From contig JASANE010009792.1 in assembly GCA_030248225.1 (NCBI GenBank), positions 1-64,000 on the forward strand: 64,000 bases of DNA, in the 5' to 3' direction. The position numbers were made by a program, and so were the translations under genes. Of this stretch, positions 10,600 through 21,870 are shown piece after piece. Within the stretch, counting starts at the first letter, position 1. Each line of letters begins with the position of its first letter. The DNA comes from Trileptium ribeirensis (Eukaryota > Nematoda > Enoplea > Enoplida > Thoracostomopsidae). The notes under the pieces were generated by a model. It was not told the DNA's origin. It saw nothing but the letters and a program-made list of their open reading frames with translations, and made no database searches.

Positions 10600-11340
10600 A
10601 TTCGGAGAATCCTGATCTACGAGTAGACTAAGCTCACGCCCATGACAGCACGTACCATCCAAGTGAAATCTTAATAAAAACATGGGAAAAAACAAGGGAA
10701 ATCAACCTAAAAACCATTAATCGTTGTGGCATCTCTGAAAGTGAACATACCGTTGTCGTATTATCCCCATTATAGTGCGACGAAGCTACAGCACCTGTAA
10801 TATTGGCGCGAAATTGATCCCAACGGACGTGCAGCGATGGCGAATAGTGGATACACCTACCTACCTATCGATGGATATACCAATGCCGATGTACAGTATC
10901 AGCCCCGTATGTCGAAGGGAAAAATTTGCGCTCAAGGGCATTCGTTGGACTATGCTATTCCTTCTAGTACAACGGGCGGCGCCTGTTGATTATCACCTCG
11001 GTTATCCTGGAACTCGTAGGATACGAAAGCGCAGTCAAGGAATTGCCTGCAGCTATTAACAGCGAGCTATAAACTTCGCAGCATTACCCTCCAACGTCGA
11101 TTGCCATTAAGCCTGCGACATTGGCTGATGTCCTACCGCCCTAATCTCATGCGACCGATCTTGCTGGCACAATTCAGCATGACCGAATACCCTGAAAGAA
11201 TTGGAGGACACCGTCAAATAACAAGTTCTCAACATCACTTGGGCTAATTTCTGGGGCACCGGCACTGCACAAGGCCAGTGTTCCTGCCAAAGCATATGCC
11301 ACAACGTCACTTGCCGCCTATTAGAAGAGATCCGCGCTTT
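10600..11340 (+). other. eroded region before first GDSL-like frame
   Basis: Several short frames, none recognised. By comparison with 12025-12499, which precedes the second GDSL-like copy, it may hold the N-terminal part of the first copy, but I could not align the two. Confidence 0.3.
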
Positions 11341-11750
11341 CCACCATGTTGATTTTGTGGGATGGCCCCGAGTGGTCATTGTGGGGGACGAACGAGCTAT
11401 GCCACTGCGGAATCTACAGGATGACTACAATTGGCTCGTCTTCGCACGGCGCGGTATGAAAATGCGGGATCTACTGCAATGGGCCAACGCCTTGGTATCT
11501 CACAAACTGATTGCGTCTTCGTCGTCGGTTGGTATAGTGGCGTGCAGCACCAGGACCAGAAGGCCTACTCACCAAGTACGTTCTTCCAGTGAGTTAAGCG
11601 CCACTTGGCAGTACTCAACCGACACATTCGGCAGGACGCCGTGGTTTTAGTCGCTCCACCGCCTCCACATTTGAACGCTAATAATTTCACCAGCGAGGCG
11701 TGGACCGAAGAGCTACGAACCAGGAGCTGAGTTTCACACGGCAATATCTC
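11340..11750 (+). pseudogene. GDSL/SGNH-hydrolase-like frame, copy 1
   Basis: The frame from 11357 has a short strand RVVIVGDERAM, resembling the block I strand of GDSL/SGNH hydrolases, followed by NWLVFARRGMKMRDLLQWA (strand and helix). In another frame, from about 11510, a VFVVGWYSG run is in the place of the GxND strand. VKRHLAVLNR (11593-11622) is followed by a strand ending VVLVAPPPP. The catalytic Ser of block I is Glu here. The same blocks recur at 12.6-13.1 kb. It lies 3' of integrase, where LTR elements carry accessory or env frames. Function is unknown; the fold call is from pattern alone. Confidence 0.45.
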
Positions 11751-12024
11751 ACCCTGCGCGGAGTCATTCTGTTGAGCTGGCCGACATCGTTAAAAGGGCC
11801 CGAGGCCTGGGGCGCGCGGTCTGACTGTTCAATCATGGCGAGAATCGGAGGCGATGGGTGAAAGCAGTGGTGGCACTACTAATCCAGTCGAATTTGGTAG
11901 GGGAATTTAGAAGATAGGGGATCCGTCAACGTTATAGTAGCAAAACGTGAAAAACTAGGTGGCTAAGTAGTGGTGTGGAAACTCGTATTTATTTAGATTA
12001 TCTTTTTAGATAGGCGACAGCAAC

Positions 12025-12499
12025 GTGCTCCGTAATAGTGACAGAGGCGAACAAGCCAACAACGAATTCGGTGGACGACAACCAGCGGTAGGACCGTTTC
12101 CTCCGCCGGAAACAACTCTGCACCGCCTGCCAACCATTCCGAAATATTCAGTCGATCTGACCAAGCGGTACGCTGCATTTCTATTTCATGGCACCGACTG
12201 TCCAGAGTTATCAAATATGCAAGAAGCCCCGGCGCCGTTTAACAATGATGGTATCATGGTCACCCTAGGCAAGAAACGCCACCAAATACAGGTGTTTTCT
12301 TCTCTTTAACCGACTGATGCGGAAGAAATATTTACACATGACTGGGACGCCCTTACAGTTTAGAACGTGGGCGCGTAAACTAAAGGACGAACAAATCGAT
12401 TATGTCACGAAAGCCGGCCTTAAGCCACTGTCGGAGCGTATCATCCGACTAATCTTGCTCCACAAATGTGCCATCTCGGAGTGTGCCCTCATCCTTTGA
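12025..12499 (+). pseudogene. unrecognised frames before second GDSL-like copy
   Basis: Two adjoining open stretches (12025-12309 and 12317-12499) share style and spacing and look like one former frame with a shift between them. The first is Pro-rich then globular. The second is a Lys/Leu/Ile-rich helix-like segment with a Thr-Pro turn. I recognise no family. They directly precede copy 2 and may be the N-terminal domain of the same protein. Confidence 0.35.
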
Positions 12500-12599
12500 C
12501 TCGCCGAAGATAAACAGTCACTAGATGTTCAGCGGACTTTTTTGGGGGTGTCGGGTGCTTCAACCAGCAACTACAAAGAAGCGAAGCACTTGGTCAGTG

Positions 12600-13100
12600 T
12601 CACAATCTTATGGGGCACCTGCTAAAAGACGTGCGCGAATGCCGCACTGCGACACATGCGCCCTGTCCCCATGCAGTCATTCTGGGCGACGCCTTGGCGA
12701 TACCTCTATTAGAGATGGCGACCGACAAGAAATGGTTGGTAAGCCCATGTGGATGCCTAGGCTATACGCTGAACGGTCTAATCCAATTCGACCACATCAT
12801 CTTTATGCCACAGCTCAAGTGTGTCTTCCTGCGGGGCGTATTTAAGTACATCTACCAACAGGCGACTCTGCAGCAGCTCCACCCGCCCGACCCAAATGCA
12901 GCTTTCGGGAAGATAAAACGACACCTGGGCGTTCTCTCCCGGTGAATATCACCAACGGCATCAATCATCATAGCGCCGCCAGCACCGCGTTGGGTCGAGC
13001 TTAACCAAACTGCAGCAGCCTGGACTGTCGAACTCAAGCTGGTGTTAGCCAACCACCGACAGCGGCATAAAGGTATACAGAACGTGTAAATTCCGAAATG
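12600..13100 (+). pseudogene. GDSL/SGNH-hydrolase-like frame, copy 2
   Basis: This parallels copy 1: HAVILGDALAIPLL with GD at 12685-12690, a KKWLVSPCGC strand, then IKRHLGVLSR (12913-12942). After an in-frame stop at 12943 comes a strand IIIAPPAPRWVEL with a later AAAWTVEL. In copy 1 the last blocks are VKRHLAVLNR, VVLVAPPPP and EAWTEEL, so the two are related. Block-to-block distances are 228 and 209 bp. The block I Ser is Ala here. Both copies are decayed. Confidence 0.45.
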
Positions 13101-13149
13101 GCCGGTCGCTTTCAACGTCGTCAAAGCGTGGGCACCGGATGAGCCACAC

Positions 13150-14167
13150 AAGGAGGGGCGTGAGCGACTTCAGTTTGACGAACCGACTGTTTTAAGTTAC
13201 TGTCGCTGAAACTTGCGCGATTGGATGGCCTGCCTGATGCGTGATGCGAGTTGAGACGTCTGACACCGTAAAGGGTTGCGAAATGATAAAGTCTGCTGTT
13301 AGCAACCAAGTGAGCGAGGTGCGAGTTCCGTTGCTTACGGAAGGGCATTGGCGAAAATGAAGGCAGACAGAGGGCATGTAGGTAGGTAAAGAGAGCGACA
13401 GTGGCTTACATCTAAGATAGCACCCTAAGACACTATTTACGAGTAACCGCCGACGAAATCTTCCGAAGCGAATAAAATGGAGATAACAGTGATATATGGT
13501 TGGCGAACTGAGCATACAGATTAAGAATAACTGACCCTAATCAAAATAGCATCAATTAAGCACATTATCAATACTGAGTAACTACTTTCTAACAAACCCT
13601 AGGCAAGCTTAAGGGGGAAGTTAATTACGAACCACGCAACGAACCATTTAACTGAAGGAACCTCTGCGTCAGGGCACACCGGCAGCCAGACCAAGGGGGC
13701 AACCAAGCCAAAATCACCTGGAGGTACGTGATAGGATGTACACATATGAATATTCATATAATTGATCGCATTCTGTATGTTTCTAAAAGTGCTGTATAAA
13801 TGAACATCACTCTGAAAAAATATTCTCAGAGTTGCGCGACGAGAAAATGAGGAAAAAACTCAGGCACAAAATATCAAATATAAGGGAAAACTTCCAAAAT
13901 TACCGAATAATAAGAGAGAAGGACCATACCGTTTTAAAGGGTATCACGAAAGCTTAAGTCATCCTTCTAGCCCATTTTACAAGTTTCTTAACTTATTACG
14001 CATTTCGGGAAAATTTTCAAATTACAACTCAGCTGACTTCAAGGGCTACACATCATACGGAGTAAAGGGCTAAACTTTCCACATAAATTTTACATTTCCT
14101 ATACTGCTCACAAAATTGACTTTTACCCTAAGTAAAGATTACAATAAATCCAAAAATATTTAAGAGA
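13150..14167. other. 3' non-coding part of the Gypsy-like element
   Basis: No recognisable coding. A short purine run (AAGGGGGAAG near 13611) could be a polypurine tract but is not followed by a TG-start LTR. AT content rises after 13730. Minus-strand frames at 13121-13515 look like chance frames. Confidence 0.3.
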
Positions 14168-14302
14168 TGTAACACCCCGAGTTCTTATAGAACTCTTACG
14201 GTTACTAAATAAGACGGATTTTTAATCTGATGGGCGGTCGGTGAAGCATAATCCCGGTATCAAAATGTCCATAATTTATTGCCATTGTTAATATAAATTA
14301 TG
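14168..14302 (+). repeat. possible 3' LTR start of the Gypsy-like element
   Basis: It begins TGTAACACCCCGAG and shares TTATAGAACTCTTA and the following ~120 bases with 30-178 at lower identity and with small gaps. It lies after the integrase and GDSL-like frames, as a 3' LTR should. Extent beyond 14302 is uncertain. Confidence 0.4.
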
Positions 14303-15076
14303 CCATCAGTATAACGTTTTGCATGATCACGTTCTACCCGCCCGTGCGCGAGAGGTGATTTTCGCACAGCAATAACTTTCGTGATCCCGAAGTATGGGTA
14401 TTCGGACGATCCCAGAATGTACCATAGCACTGGGTATTATCATGAAACATTAAGTGGGTTTTGTAGAGAAAACGTATGCGCTTTCGGATGGCCAGAGTCA
14501 GCGGTCAGAACTCTTCAAGGTCCCCGCTCGATTTTGCAACTTTCTGTGCCCAAGGGCCGATCCCGGTGCGCATGCCGAACCAATGTTTAATGTTTGCCGT
14601 ATATTGTCAAATGCGTGACGCGTATCATGATCAAGGCGCTGTGCTGAATTTTCATCGACTTAGGCCGAGACCTTTGTAGTGATGTCGCTTTGGAAGACAC
14701 CTGTCCTAGCACGCAGGAGTAATAATATGATTGTCTTGCAAATAGCTATTGCAGTATAGTGAAATTTGAACCTAGAGCGAAGAGGATATCATTTTCAACC
14801 AAACTTAAGGAGAATATTATTTTCCTATGGGGCAATTTAAACTTACAGATTTTAGATTTCTACTACCATTAGGGCAAAATGGGGTTTCGGCGTCATCATT
14901 ACGACCTACTAAGGATTCAAAATTGCGTGCTTGGGGCCAGAAAACCTCATCCCTAGGTACCTAGGAGTACCATTTAGTCATTTAAATACACATTTTTCTA
15001 AGCACCAAAACACAACCAAAATAACCAAATCTCGCCCATTTTTAAGGCCGCACATATCCGGGGGATTTATATTGTC
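14303..15076. other. no recognised gene
   Basis: Mixed-composition sequence that may be the rest of the 3' LTR and flanking DNA. The short frames at 14381-14679 and 14931-15131 have no family signature and overlap each other. Confidence 0.3.
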
Positions 15077-15375
15077 TGTACTAGGACCAGTTCTGGCCCT
15101 AAGGGATCCCAGCTGCACCACTTTACCTTGAAGTTCCCGGTGGTGCCCGGACAACCCCGGCTTACACGATTCCCCGGTGGACTACGGTCAGACCGGTAGG
15201 AACCGCTTAGCTTAGTAGGCCGCCGGCGGGTTTACCAGGGTGTTCGGCCTGGCCCCTATACTGGCCCACGTGTCTAGAGGTATGGAGGTCCCCCTGAGGG
15301 AGGGTCATCCCTTAAGCCTGCTCACAGGTAATAGGGTGGACCCGTCTTTCCCTCATCTCCGATTATTGAATCCTG
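15077..15375 (+). repeat. inverted partner of repeat at 384-684
   Basis: GC-rich 300-bp segment that matches the minus strand of 384-684 over its whole length, with frequent single-base differences and small gaps. It begins GTACTAGGACCAGTTCTGG and includes CTGAGGGAGGGTCA and CTTAAGCCTGCTCACAGGTA. Its family is not known to me. Confidence 0.6.
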
Positions 15376-16183
15376 AGCCTTATTCCAGGGCCGAGATTTC
15401 CTGACGGCGGAACCCATTTTGGTAAAGGTTTTGTTCGATCCTAGTTTGACGCAAGTCCCAGCCGACTAGTCCTTATCAGCCTACTGATTTTGTGGAAGGT
15501 ATAGAAGGTGAGGGAACTAATGGCTTTGGTACACTGAGGAACCTGTACGCCGAAACAAACCAATTGCAGAGCGGGTTGGGTTGCGGCGCGAGCGAGGTTA
15601 ACTGGAGCGTTAAAACTTAGGCTGTCTGTGGGGTGAAATTGCGTATGCTTGGAAAGGGGTCATGAAGTCACCAGAGGAACACTAGGTCAGAAAGTGTTCG
15701 ACATGCCTTAGAGGGACCTACGTTCTCGAGTACTAGGTCGGGATCAAACTATTTCGCCTACAAAATGCACACGTCAAATATTTATTTTGGGGTGCTCCCT
15801 CTTTTAACAATACGACACGCCAACATAGAATAATAATTGAAAGCAAAATTTTATAACATTTGTTACAATGTACTCCACAACACCGCCGAGGTACATTTTG
15901 AAAACTCTGTACTTGCCATGGCATCTTCTATATTGCAATCTGATTTGGAGGATTTGGATGACGAAAGGATATCAGATGAGCTCCCGATGGGCTCTTTTAG
16001 AAACGCGGAACCCGCTGCCCCAGAATTTTACCATCCGAACTTCAGCATTTTCGGTGATCCTCAATAGGGAACTCGAGCTTAGCTGTGTCTCTAATTGTTC
16101 TTCCAACCAAAGTTTAATACCCCTCCAAAACGCTCTAAGGGGTTTTGGTTACCTGCTTCCACTTGACTTAACGAGTAACGCGC
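15376..16183. other. no recognised gene
   Basis: GC-rich to about 15730, then AT-rich. The overlapping frames at 15837-16251 have no domain and no conserved context. Confidence 0.3.
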
Positions 16184-16270
16184 GGCCCAGCACTTGTGGG
16201 AGCGCGGGGCACCCACTGGACGCCGCAGCACCCACAAGGGCTGCCCTTTAGTGCTTAGGCCTACGCGGGA
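16184..16270 (+). repeat. stem-containing ~80-bp repeat, copy 1
   Basis: Unit core GCACTTGTGGGAGCGCGGGG, continuing with GGACGCCGCAGCACCCACAA and GTGCTTAGGCCTACGCG. CTTGTGGG (16193-16200) and CCCACAAG (16231-16238) form an 8-bp perfect stem. Related units are at 16729, 17164 and, inverted, 19585. Confidence 0.8.
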
Positions 16271-16728
16271 CAAATTTCGCAAATTTTCGATGGCTTCGAA
16301 AACCCCCTTGGTGCGTAACCTCTAGTAGGTCTATTTCGAGCGTTCGACGAGCCCAAGGGTTACTCGAGAACCCGTGGCTGGGCGTGCTCAGAGGTGAACC
16401 AGTTTAACCTAACTTCAAACCAAGTCACCTGCCCAGTATGACATACTACAAAATTTTTTATTCCGCGATTGTCCTTTTAGGCCTAAATAAAAACCGCTGC
16501 CATGAAACAGAATTACCACTCGGCTGAGCACACACAGAGCATGCCTATGCATATACCTCCACAGTTTTCCTCTTAAGCCTTAAACTTTTCTGAGCGCCTC
16601 ACTTGAAACACGTGCCCTACTATAAGTTCTTTAGTGGCCATCTCACAATTTTCTGTCGGACGTACCTCCGAAATTTTCCTATGCAACTGTTTTCTTGCTC
16701 GAGTCTGTTCGACTTAATCAATCAAGCG

Positions 16729-16815
16729 TGGCCCAGCACTTGTGGGAGCGCGGGGCATCCGTTGGACGCCGCAGCACCCACAAGGGCGGCCCTTTTAGTG
16801 CTTAGGCCTACGCGA
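16729..16815 (+). repeat. stem-containing ~80-bp repeat, copy 2
   Basis: Nearly identical to copy 1, 545 bp downstream. Stem arms CTTGTGGG (16739-16746) and CCCACAAG (16777-16784) are intact. The same GTGCTTAGGCCTACGCG tail follows. Confidence 0.8.
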
Positions 16816-17163
16816 GATAACTTTCTCAAGTGCTTAAAATGAAATCTCTGGGTGAGCCTCTTCCACGCGTCCGCAGTGTGAAGAGTACACCCAGGTTAGT
16901 CCTGAATGCGATGCATTCCTTGATCCTACAAATTTAAAAAAAAATGAAAACTCTCCCGCCGGCTAAACGGGTAGTTACACACAGCCGATTTCCTAAGAAC
17001 AATTTAAAACGAATCTAAAATACGTCCACTGAGCTTTGCAGAACAGCACCCAGCGGACGGGGAACCAGTCGAGAACGCCTTCACTCCTTATGCCCTTTTC
17101 CACAATTTTGACCCCGATTTTCCTTTGTTTCTATCTAGAACTCAACCCCCTCCACCCCCTGCG

Positions 17164-17245
17164 CGGGCGCAACACTTACGGGAGCGCGTGGCATCCATGG
17201 GACGCCACAGCACCCGCAAGGGTTGTCCCTGGTACTAAGCTCAGT
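17164..17245 (+). repeat. stem-containing ~80-bp repeat, copy 3 (diverged)
   Basis: The arms are CTTACGGG (17175-17182) and CCCGCAAG (17213-17220). One base pair has changed on both sides (T-A to C-G), keeping pairing, and a neighbouring pair is mismatched. The tail differs from copies 1 and 2. Confidence 0.7.
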
Positions 17246-18310
17246 CAAAACATCCAAAACAGCGGCCCTAGAACTGGAAAAGCACCCTACACGCGTCCGC
17301 TGTGCAGAGCCCTTCTCCAGGGCACGAAAGCCAAAATGCTAACAAAATGAAACAAGATCAGCTCTGGCGACAACCGCCAGCAAGACGCACCAAATTTTAA
17401 ACAAGACCGCTCGACTGGTCCCGCCTCCGAGCTGGGACAGTTCTTTTTATACTACGCAGCTACCCCTCAGCCTTATCGAGGCCCCCTGTTGTCCCAACAG
17501 CGCAAACAAGCATAAATTTGAATTTTAAATTTAAAACAGCAATCTCGCGGCACTCACACTTCTACGTACAATAGTTAACAACGACAAGGCATCGCCGCTA
17601 TAGAACGAATGGTACATTAATAGAACATAAACAATGGTCGCTGGTCAGCCGACAACGATGCTATGTGATAAAATTTGCTGGTAGAGCACGGGCAGTAGAC
17701 AAGGCCCTATCGGGGCAAGCGGCACAACAACAAAAACAACTAAACCTCGCCCTGGTCGGGGCGAGGAAATTTTAAAAGAAAAATATACCAGTGCTCAGGG
17801 CGCTGGTTTCTCATAGGGATATCGGCACATTTTTGCCGATATCTCGAGATCTAGGAACAGTAGGCGGCCGGGGGCAGGACCGGAATCATGCCCTGGCAGG
17901 CCGGCTACTGATGAGAAATTTATATTTAATGTATCTTTTATGAGAGGCCTGCTAGAGGCCCTTTTAGGGGAGTTTAACAAATTTTGATGCCCCTTTTGGG
18001 TTCAGGGGATCCTGGGCGGACCCGAGGGGGCGGGCGGCCCCGGTTTTCGACCAAGCTGTTAGGGGAGAACCCAATGAGTGTCCCAGGCTCCAGAAATTGG
18101 GGAGTTTTGATTAATTTAGATGCTCTTTGGGACCTGGGAAATTGGGGGCTTAAACGCCCGTTCGAGGGTCCATAAGTATTTAGGGGATCCGAAATTTTTT
18201 GACCCGCCGGGACAATTTGACACCCCAGCAGTGTCCTTAAGAGGGTTCAGTCACCCCTATTCCCTTAAGTTTAGTAGAAAACCCCAAAAATTGAATTGTG
18301 TCGTTACACC
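17246..18310. other. repeat-rich GC island with two perfect hairpins, no gene
   Basis: No coding recognised. CCTCGCCC/GGGCGAGG arms at 17745-17752 and 17759-17766 enclose 6 bases. GATATCGGCA/TGCCGATATC arms at 17818-17827 and 17834-17843 also enclose 6 bases. GGGG-rich sequence follows to 18300. The hairpins may be parts of an unknown element. Confidence 0.45.
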
Positions 18311-19584
18311 CTAAAATAATGCTTTGGAAATTTTTTATAGTTTGATTCGGCCCGCCTTTAAAGAATTTCCTTGATTTGTCCTGATTTCCCTTGACTCCCT
18401 AAGCTATGCATGTAGAAATATACATCGATTATTCGTGACACTCCTCAAAACGCACAGCAGCTATGCTTTACAGTGACGATTTGGCGTGTGCGCTGGGATC
18501 GGCCCAGGGTGACCAATGTTCTTATAACGCCAAAAATCCCGACAAAATCGGTTGGTCCCCGGCCTCTCCGAACGCACACCCGTACTTCGCACAGTTACAA
18601 CAACATATATAATATAATGCGCCAATGTTCCATATACACATTACAGCAGTAATTTATCTCCCGAGGATCGACCGGACACCCTACCTATGATACCTGTCTT
18701 CCAATTTCGGTGCCAAAATCACCCCGGGCACCCTCGGGCGGTGGAGTGTGACCATACAAACACAATATAAAAGCGATACAAGTGTTTATTTCAAATATTT
18801 CAAAGTTAATACAATACAACACAATTACGTAACTTGGTACAGGGGTCACACTCCGCCGGTATCCGGTCGTCCTTTTTTCTTGTTCCCTACGAAATTTACC
18901 ACGTTCCGCACATTTTATCATTCTAACAAAGTTGGGCTGGTACATTGATTTGACTTTCCACTAGTGGAGCTCACCGTTGGCCTGAAACAAGCACAAATGT
19001 AAACACAATTCTTACAAAATACAAGCGCCTGAACCTCTGATAAAATTTCTATGAGCGGAAAATACGAGCGTGAGGTTTAGTTGTTTACGCGGTTTTCCTT
19101 GTGTCTTTGCCAAAAGCTGTCATTAGCAGATAGCGGCATGGCTTTCATCTTTGTTGACCAGCGGCCGATAAATCATTTTGTTTATACGATTGGCCTTATG
19201 TATTTTATTTGCCACCATCGTTAACTTTTGTATCGTTTGGCATTATAACTCTGTTTTGTATATATGATGGTGTTCGCGTGAATTTCAAATTTTGACAAGT
19301 TTATTGTAAGCATAATAAAACGAGGTGGCTTTAGACAGAGGGTATAAAACTAATGGCTTGATGCAGCGTCGGAGCCAGTCGGGTTTTTGGTCTTAGTATT
19401 AGCTCGAGCTCGTATTTTTTGCCTGCCATTTGTCGCCACTGTGGTTTGCAAGAGTTGTTTCTCGTTTATCCCTGGCCTCTGTCTCACTCTTTTAGCTGTA
19501 AGATCCAACCAGGAAGATCGCTCCTCGTGCTGCCACTGTAGGAAAGCCTCACCTGGTCCGCCGAGACTTTCAAACATAATTTGC
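18311..19584. other. no recognised gene; small inverted-repeat unit at 18737-18860
   Basis: GGAGTGTGACC (18743-18753) and GGTCACACTCC (18844-18854) are perfect inverted copies around a short AT-rich centre. The remaining sequence, including frames at 19350-19686 on both strands, shows no family. Confidence 0.35.
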
Positions 19585-19649
19585 AAAGTGCCGCCCTTGC
19601 GGGTGTTGGGGGTCCGCAAGATGCTCCGCGTGCTCGTAAGTGCTCGTCC
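19585..19649 (-). repeat. stem-containing ~80-bp repeat, copy 4 (inverted)
   Basis: On the minus strand it reads GAGCACTTACGAGCACGCGG then ACACCCGCAAGGGCGGC, matching copies 1-3. The stem is weaker than in copies 1 and 2. It lies inside an otherwise unexplained stretch. Confidence 0.6.
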
Positions 19650-21060
19650 CCAGACAAAACCAAGACTAACAAAATTTGACATTTAAACAAGGTAACACGC
19701 CTTACTGGACTGGTTCCCCCATTCATCATGCAGATCTATTGATGTCAATGCCCGTTGGGTGGATAAGGAGCGGATAGGTGGTGTGATTTGGGTTTCGGGC
19801 CAGAAATAAAAAAGAAAAGGGGAAAAGTTTACAGGGACACGGGTTGTGGAAATATGCTGGATCTCGTGTGTTCCTCTGAAAGCAGCCACGACTACCATCG
19901 GCAACTAGGTGGCACAAAAACTTTAGCTCGAGCCAACAAAAATTTCGATCACAGCCTTTATGGGGCTTTTGCCGCTGCGGAGCCGCGGGCAACCTTTTCG
20001 TCTATTTAATTATTCTTCATCGGCTTCACTGTACCAAAACGTTCGAACCGAGGCTTTGCTAAATAGAAACCTCTAAACCCGTTATGTTCTCCTGGTGGGT
20101 GCGTAGCTTCAGGACGGACAAGTCAATAGAATAATTCTCGGTGTCAAGCGTTCTAGACTCATACTGATGTACCATATAGGGACACTGATACTACTATACA
20201 ATAAAATAGGTGATGTCGACTTGAAGAATTAAGCCTCCAGTAACAAAATTAGTGGCATAGAATAACGTAATGGAAAATAGATAAATCAAATTTGGTCGAG
20301 TTAGCCCCGGGAATTCTTGAGAATCCGCGATGAATGAGAAGGGAGAGGCATTAGAACGACCCGTTTTAAGCACTTTCAGTATTTCTTCAAAATCACCTAC
20401 CACAATCTGATCGGGTGTTGGAGGACAAGCAGAAAAAGTTCCAATTAGGGTGTATGGGACCGCGACAACTTTGTTCATAATATGATAACCGTTACTTTGG
20501 TAGAAGAGTTCAAAAAAATGGCTAAAGTAATAGTAGCCAAGGATAGCACACCCCGAAAGAACGGTGTGATAACTTGTGTACCTTATACCTATTAACTGTT
20601 TTATAAACATATGTAAATATTTCACTTACGTCTGCGGTGCCAAGTTTCTTTAAAACATGAGTGCTTAGTCTTAGTCAGGCCGCCCCGCAAGCACAGGTCG
20701 TGCCCTAAATGAACGCGTGCCATACTCGCTTTCCCACCGGCATTCTACTGGCCACACCTCGGACCACACTATGTTCGGTGACGAATCCCTTCCCCATTTA
20801 AATACCGATAGCCGTTATAAAAGTATACTTGAAAGCTACCCTCAGCAAAACGAAAACATATTGCAGCAAAATTGTCCGAAATTCTATTTTTCGCGCAATT
20901 TTAGTTATTATGGGGGTTGTACCTAGCTAGTTGAATTTTACACCACTTTTAAAATTTCATTTTTAAAAGCATCCGCCGTTTCAGCTTTGTGACTTCTGAA
21001 GACTCTGTTTATCAATAATAACAATAATTGCAAGGTATAATAAAAGTAATAGGACTTAGT
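19650..21060. other. no recognised gene
   Basis: The longest frame is 143 codons on the minus strand (20194-20625), with hydrophobic ends and no known motif. I do not call it a gene. The final 100 bases are AT-rich and lead into the first non-LTR fragment. Confidence 0.3.
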
Positions 21061-21069
21061 TTACATATT

Positions 21070-21870
21070 TTGTTTGATTTTTCAATCAAGTTTTGGGCGG
21101 TCGATGTGCGTGTTGAGCTACGTTTTATTTAAACGAGCGTGGCAAGCATACGTTCGCTCTGGTAGACTTCATGCTATGTACAACGAATACCAACGCACAG
21201 CTATAGCTCATATCTCCATTACTAATGCGCGGGTTAGCTATGAAGGCAAATTAGCAAAGAATATTGGTCGTGACAGGTAAAGGTTTAATCGCTATGCTAA
21301 ACGATTTGTTAAACCTACTACAAGCATTTCTTCGATCAAAGATCCTGCAGGTAACACGCTCCATCATCCTAGTTCGGTAGCAAACTGTATCAATGGTTAC
21401 TTTGGTTGTTTATTTGTCAACGAGCCTGATGGTCCAATCCCGGCACCGGTCACTGGTTGGACTGAACATAGTATTCTTGATGTTCGCTTCAATGTTAAAG
21501 ATGCGCAACAACTACTTACATTTCGTACATTGCTTGTACAGCGATGTGGAACTCAGTTAGCATTGCCATTGTTTCTCATTTCGCAAATCTATTGACCAAG
21601 GTCGTGTTCCTTCTAATTGGAAATCTGCCAATATAACGCCCATCGCAAAGGTAACAAACTCACACAAACTAGACGACATGCGGCCAATATCTTTGACGTC
21701 TGTTGTTTGTAAAGTACTTGAACGCCTTATTTGGAAGCCGATCATCAGCTTCCTATTGGCGAACAACCTAATTTCAAATAGCCAGCATGGTTCGCTCAGT
21801 GGCCGGTCGGTTGTTACTAATCTGCTCACGGCGTGGAATTACTTCTCATCTGCCTTCGATGATTCGGAAA
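21070..21870 (+). pseudogene. non-LTR retrotransposon fragment A (pre-RT and RT fingers)
   Basis: A frame at 21074-21280 has a Arg/Tyr-rich helix-like stretch with the run VSYEGKLAKNIGRD, typical of the linker between endonuclease and RT in CR1/Jockey-like elements. RT text follows in shifted frames: VPSNWKSANITPIAKGNK, MRPISLTSVVCKVLERLI, then LISNSQHGSLSGRS and LLTAWNYF. It then passes without a gap into fragment B, which begins again at the pre-RT linker. So A is truncated at its 3' side. Not functional. Confidence 0.75.

Noticed and set aside
20194..20625. 143-codon minus-strand frame with hydrophobic ends
   Set aside because: No motif, no splice context, and a frame of this size can arise by chance in 64 kb of AT-rich DNA.
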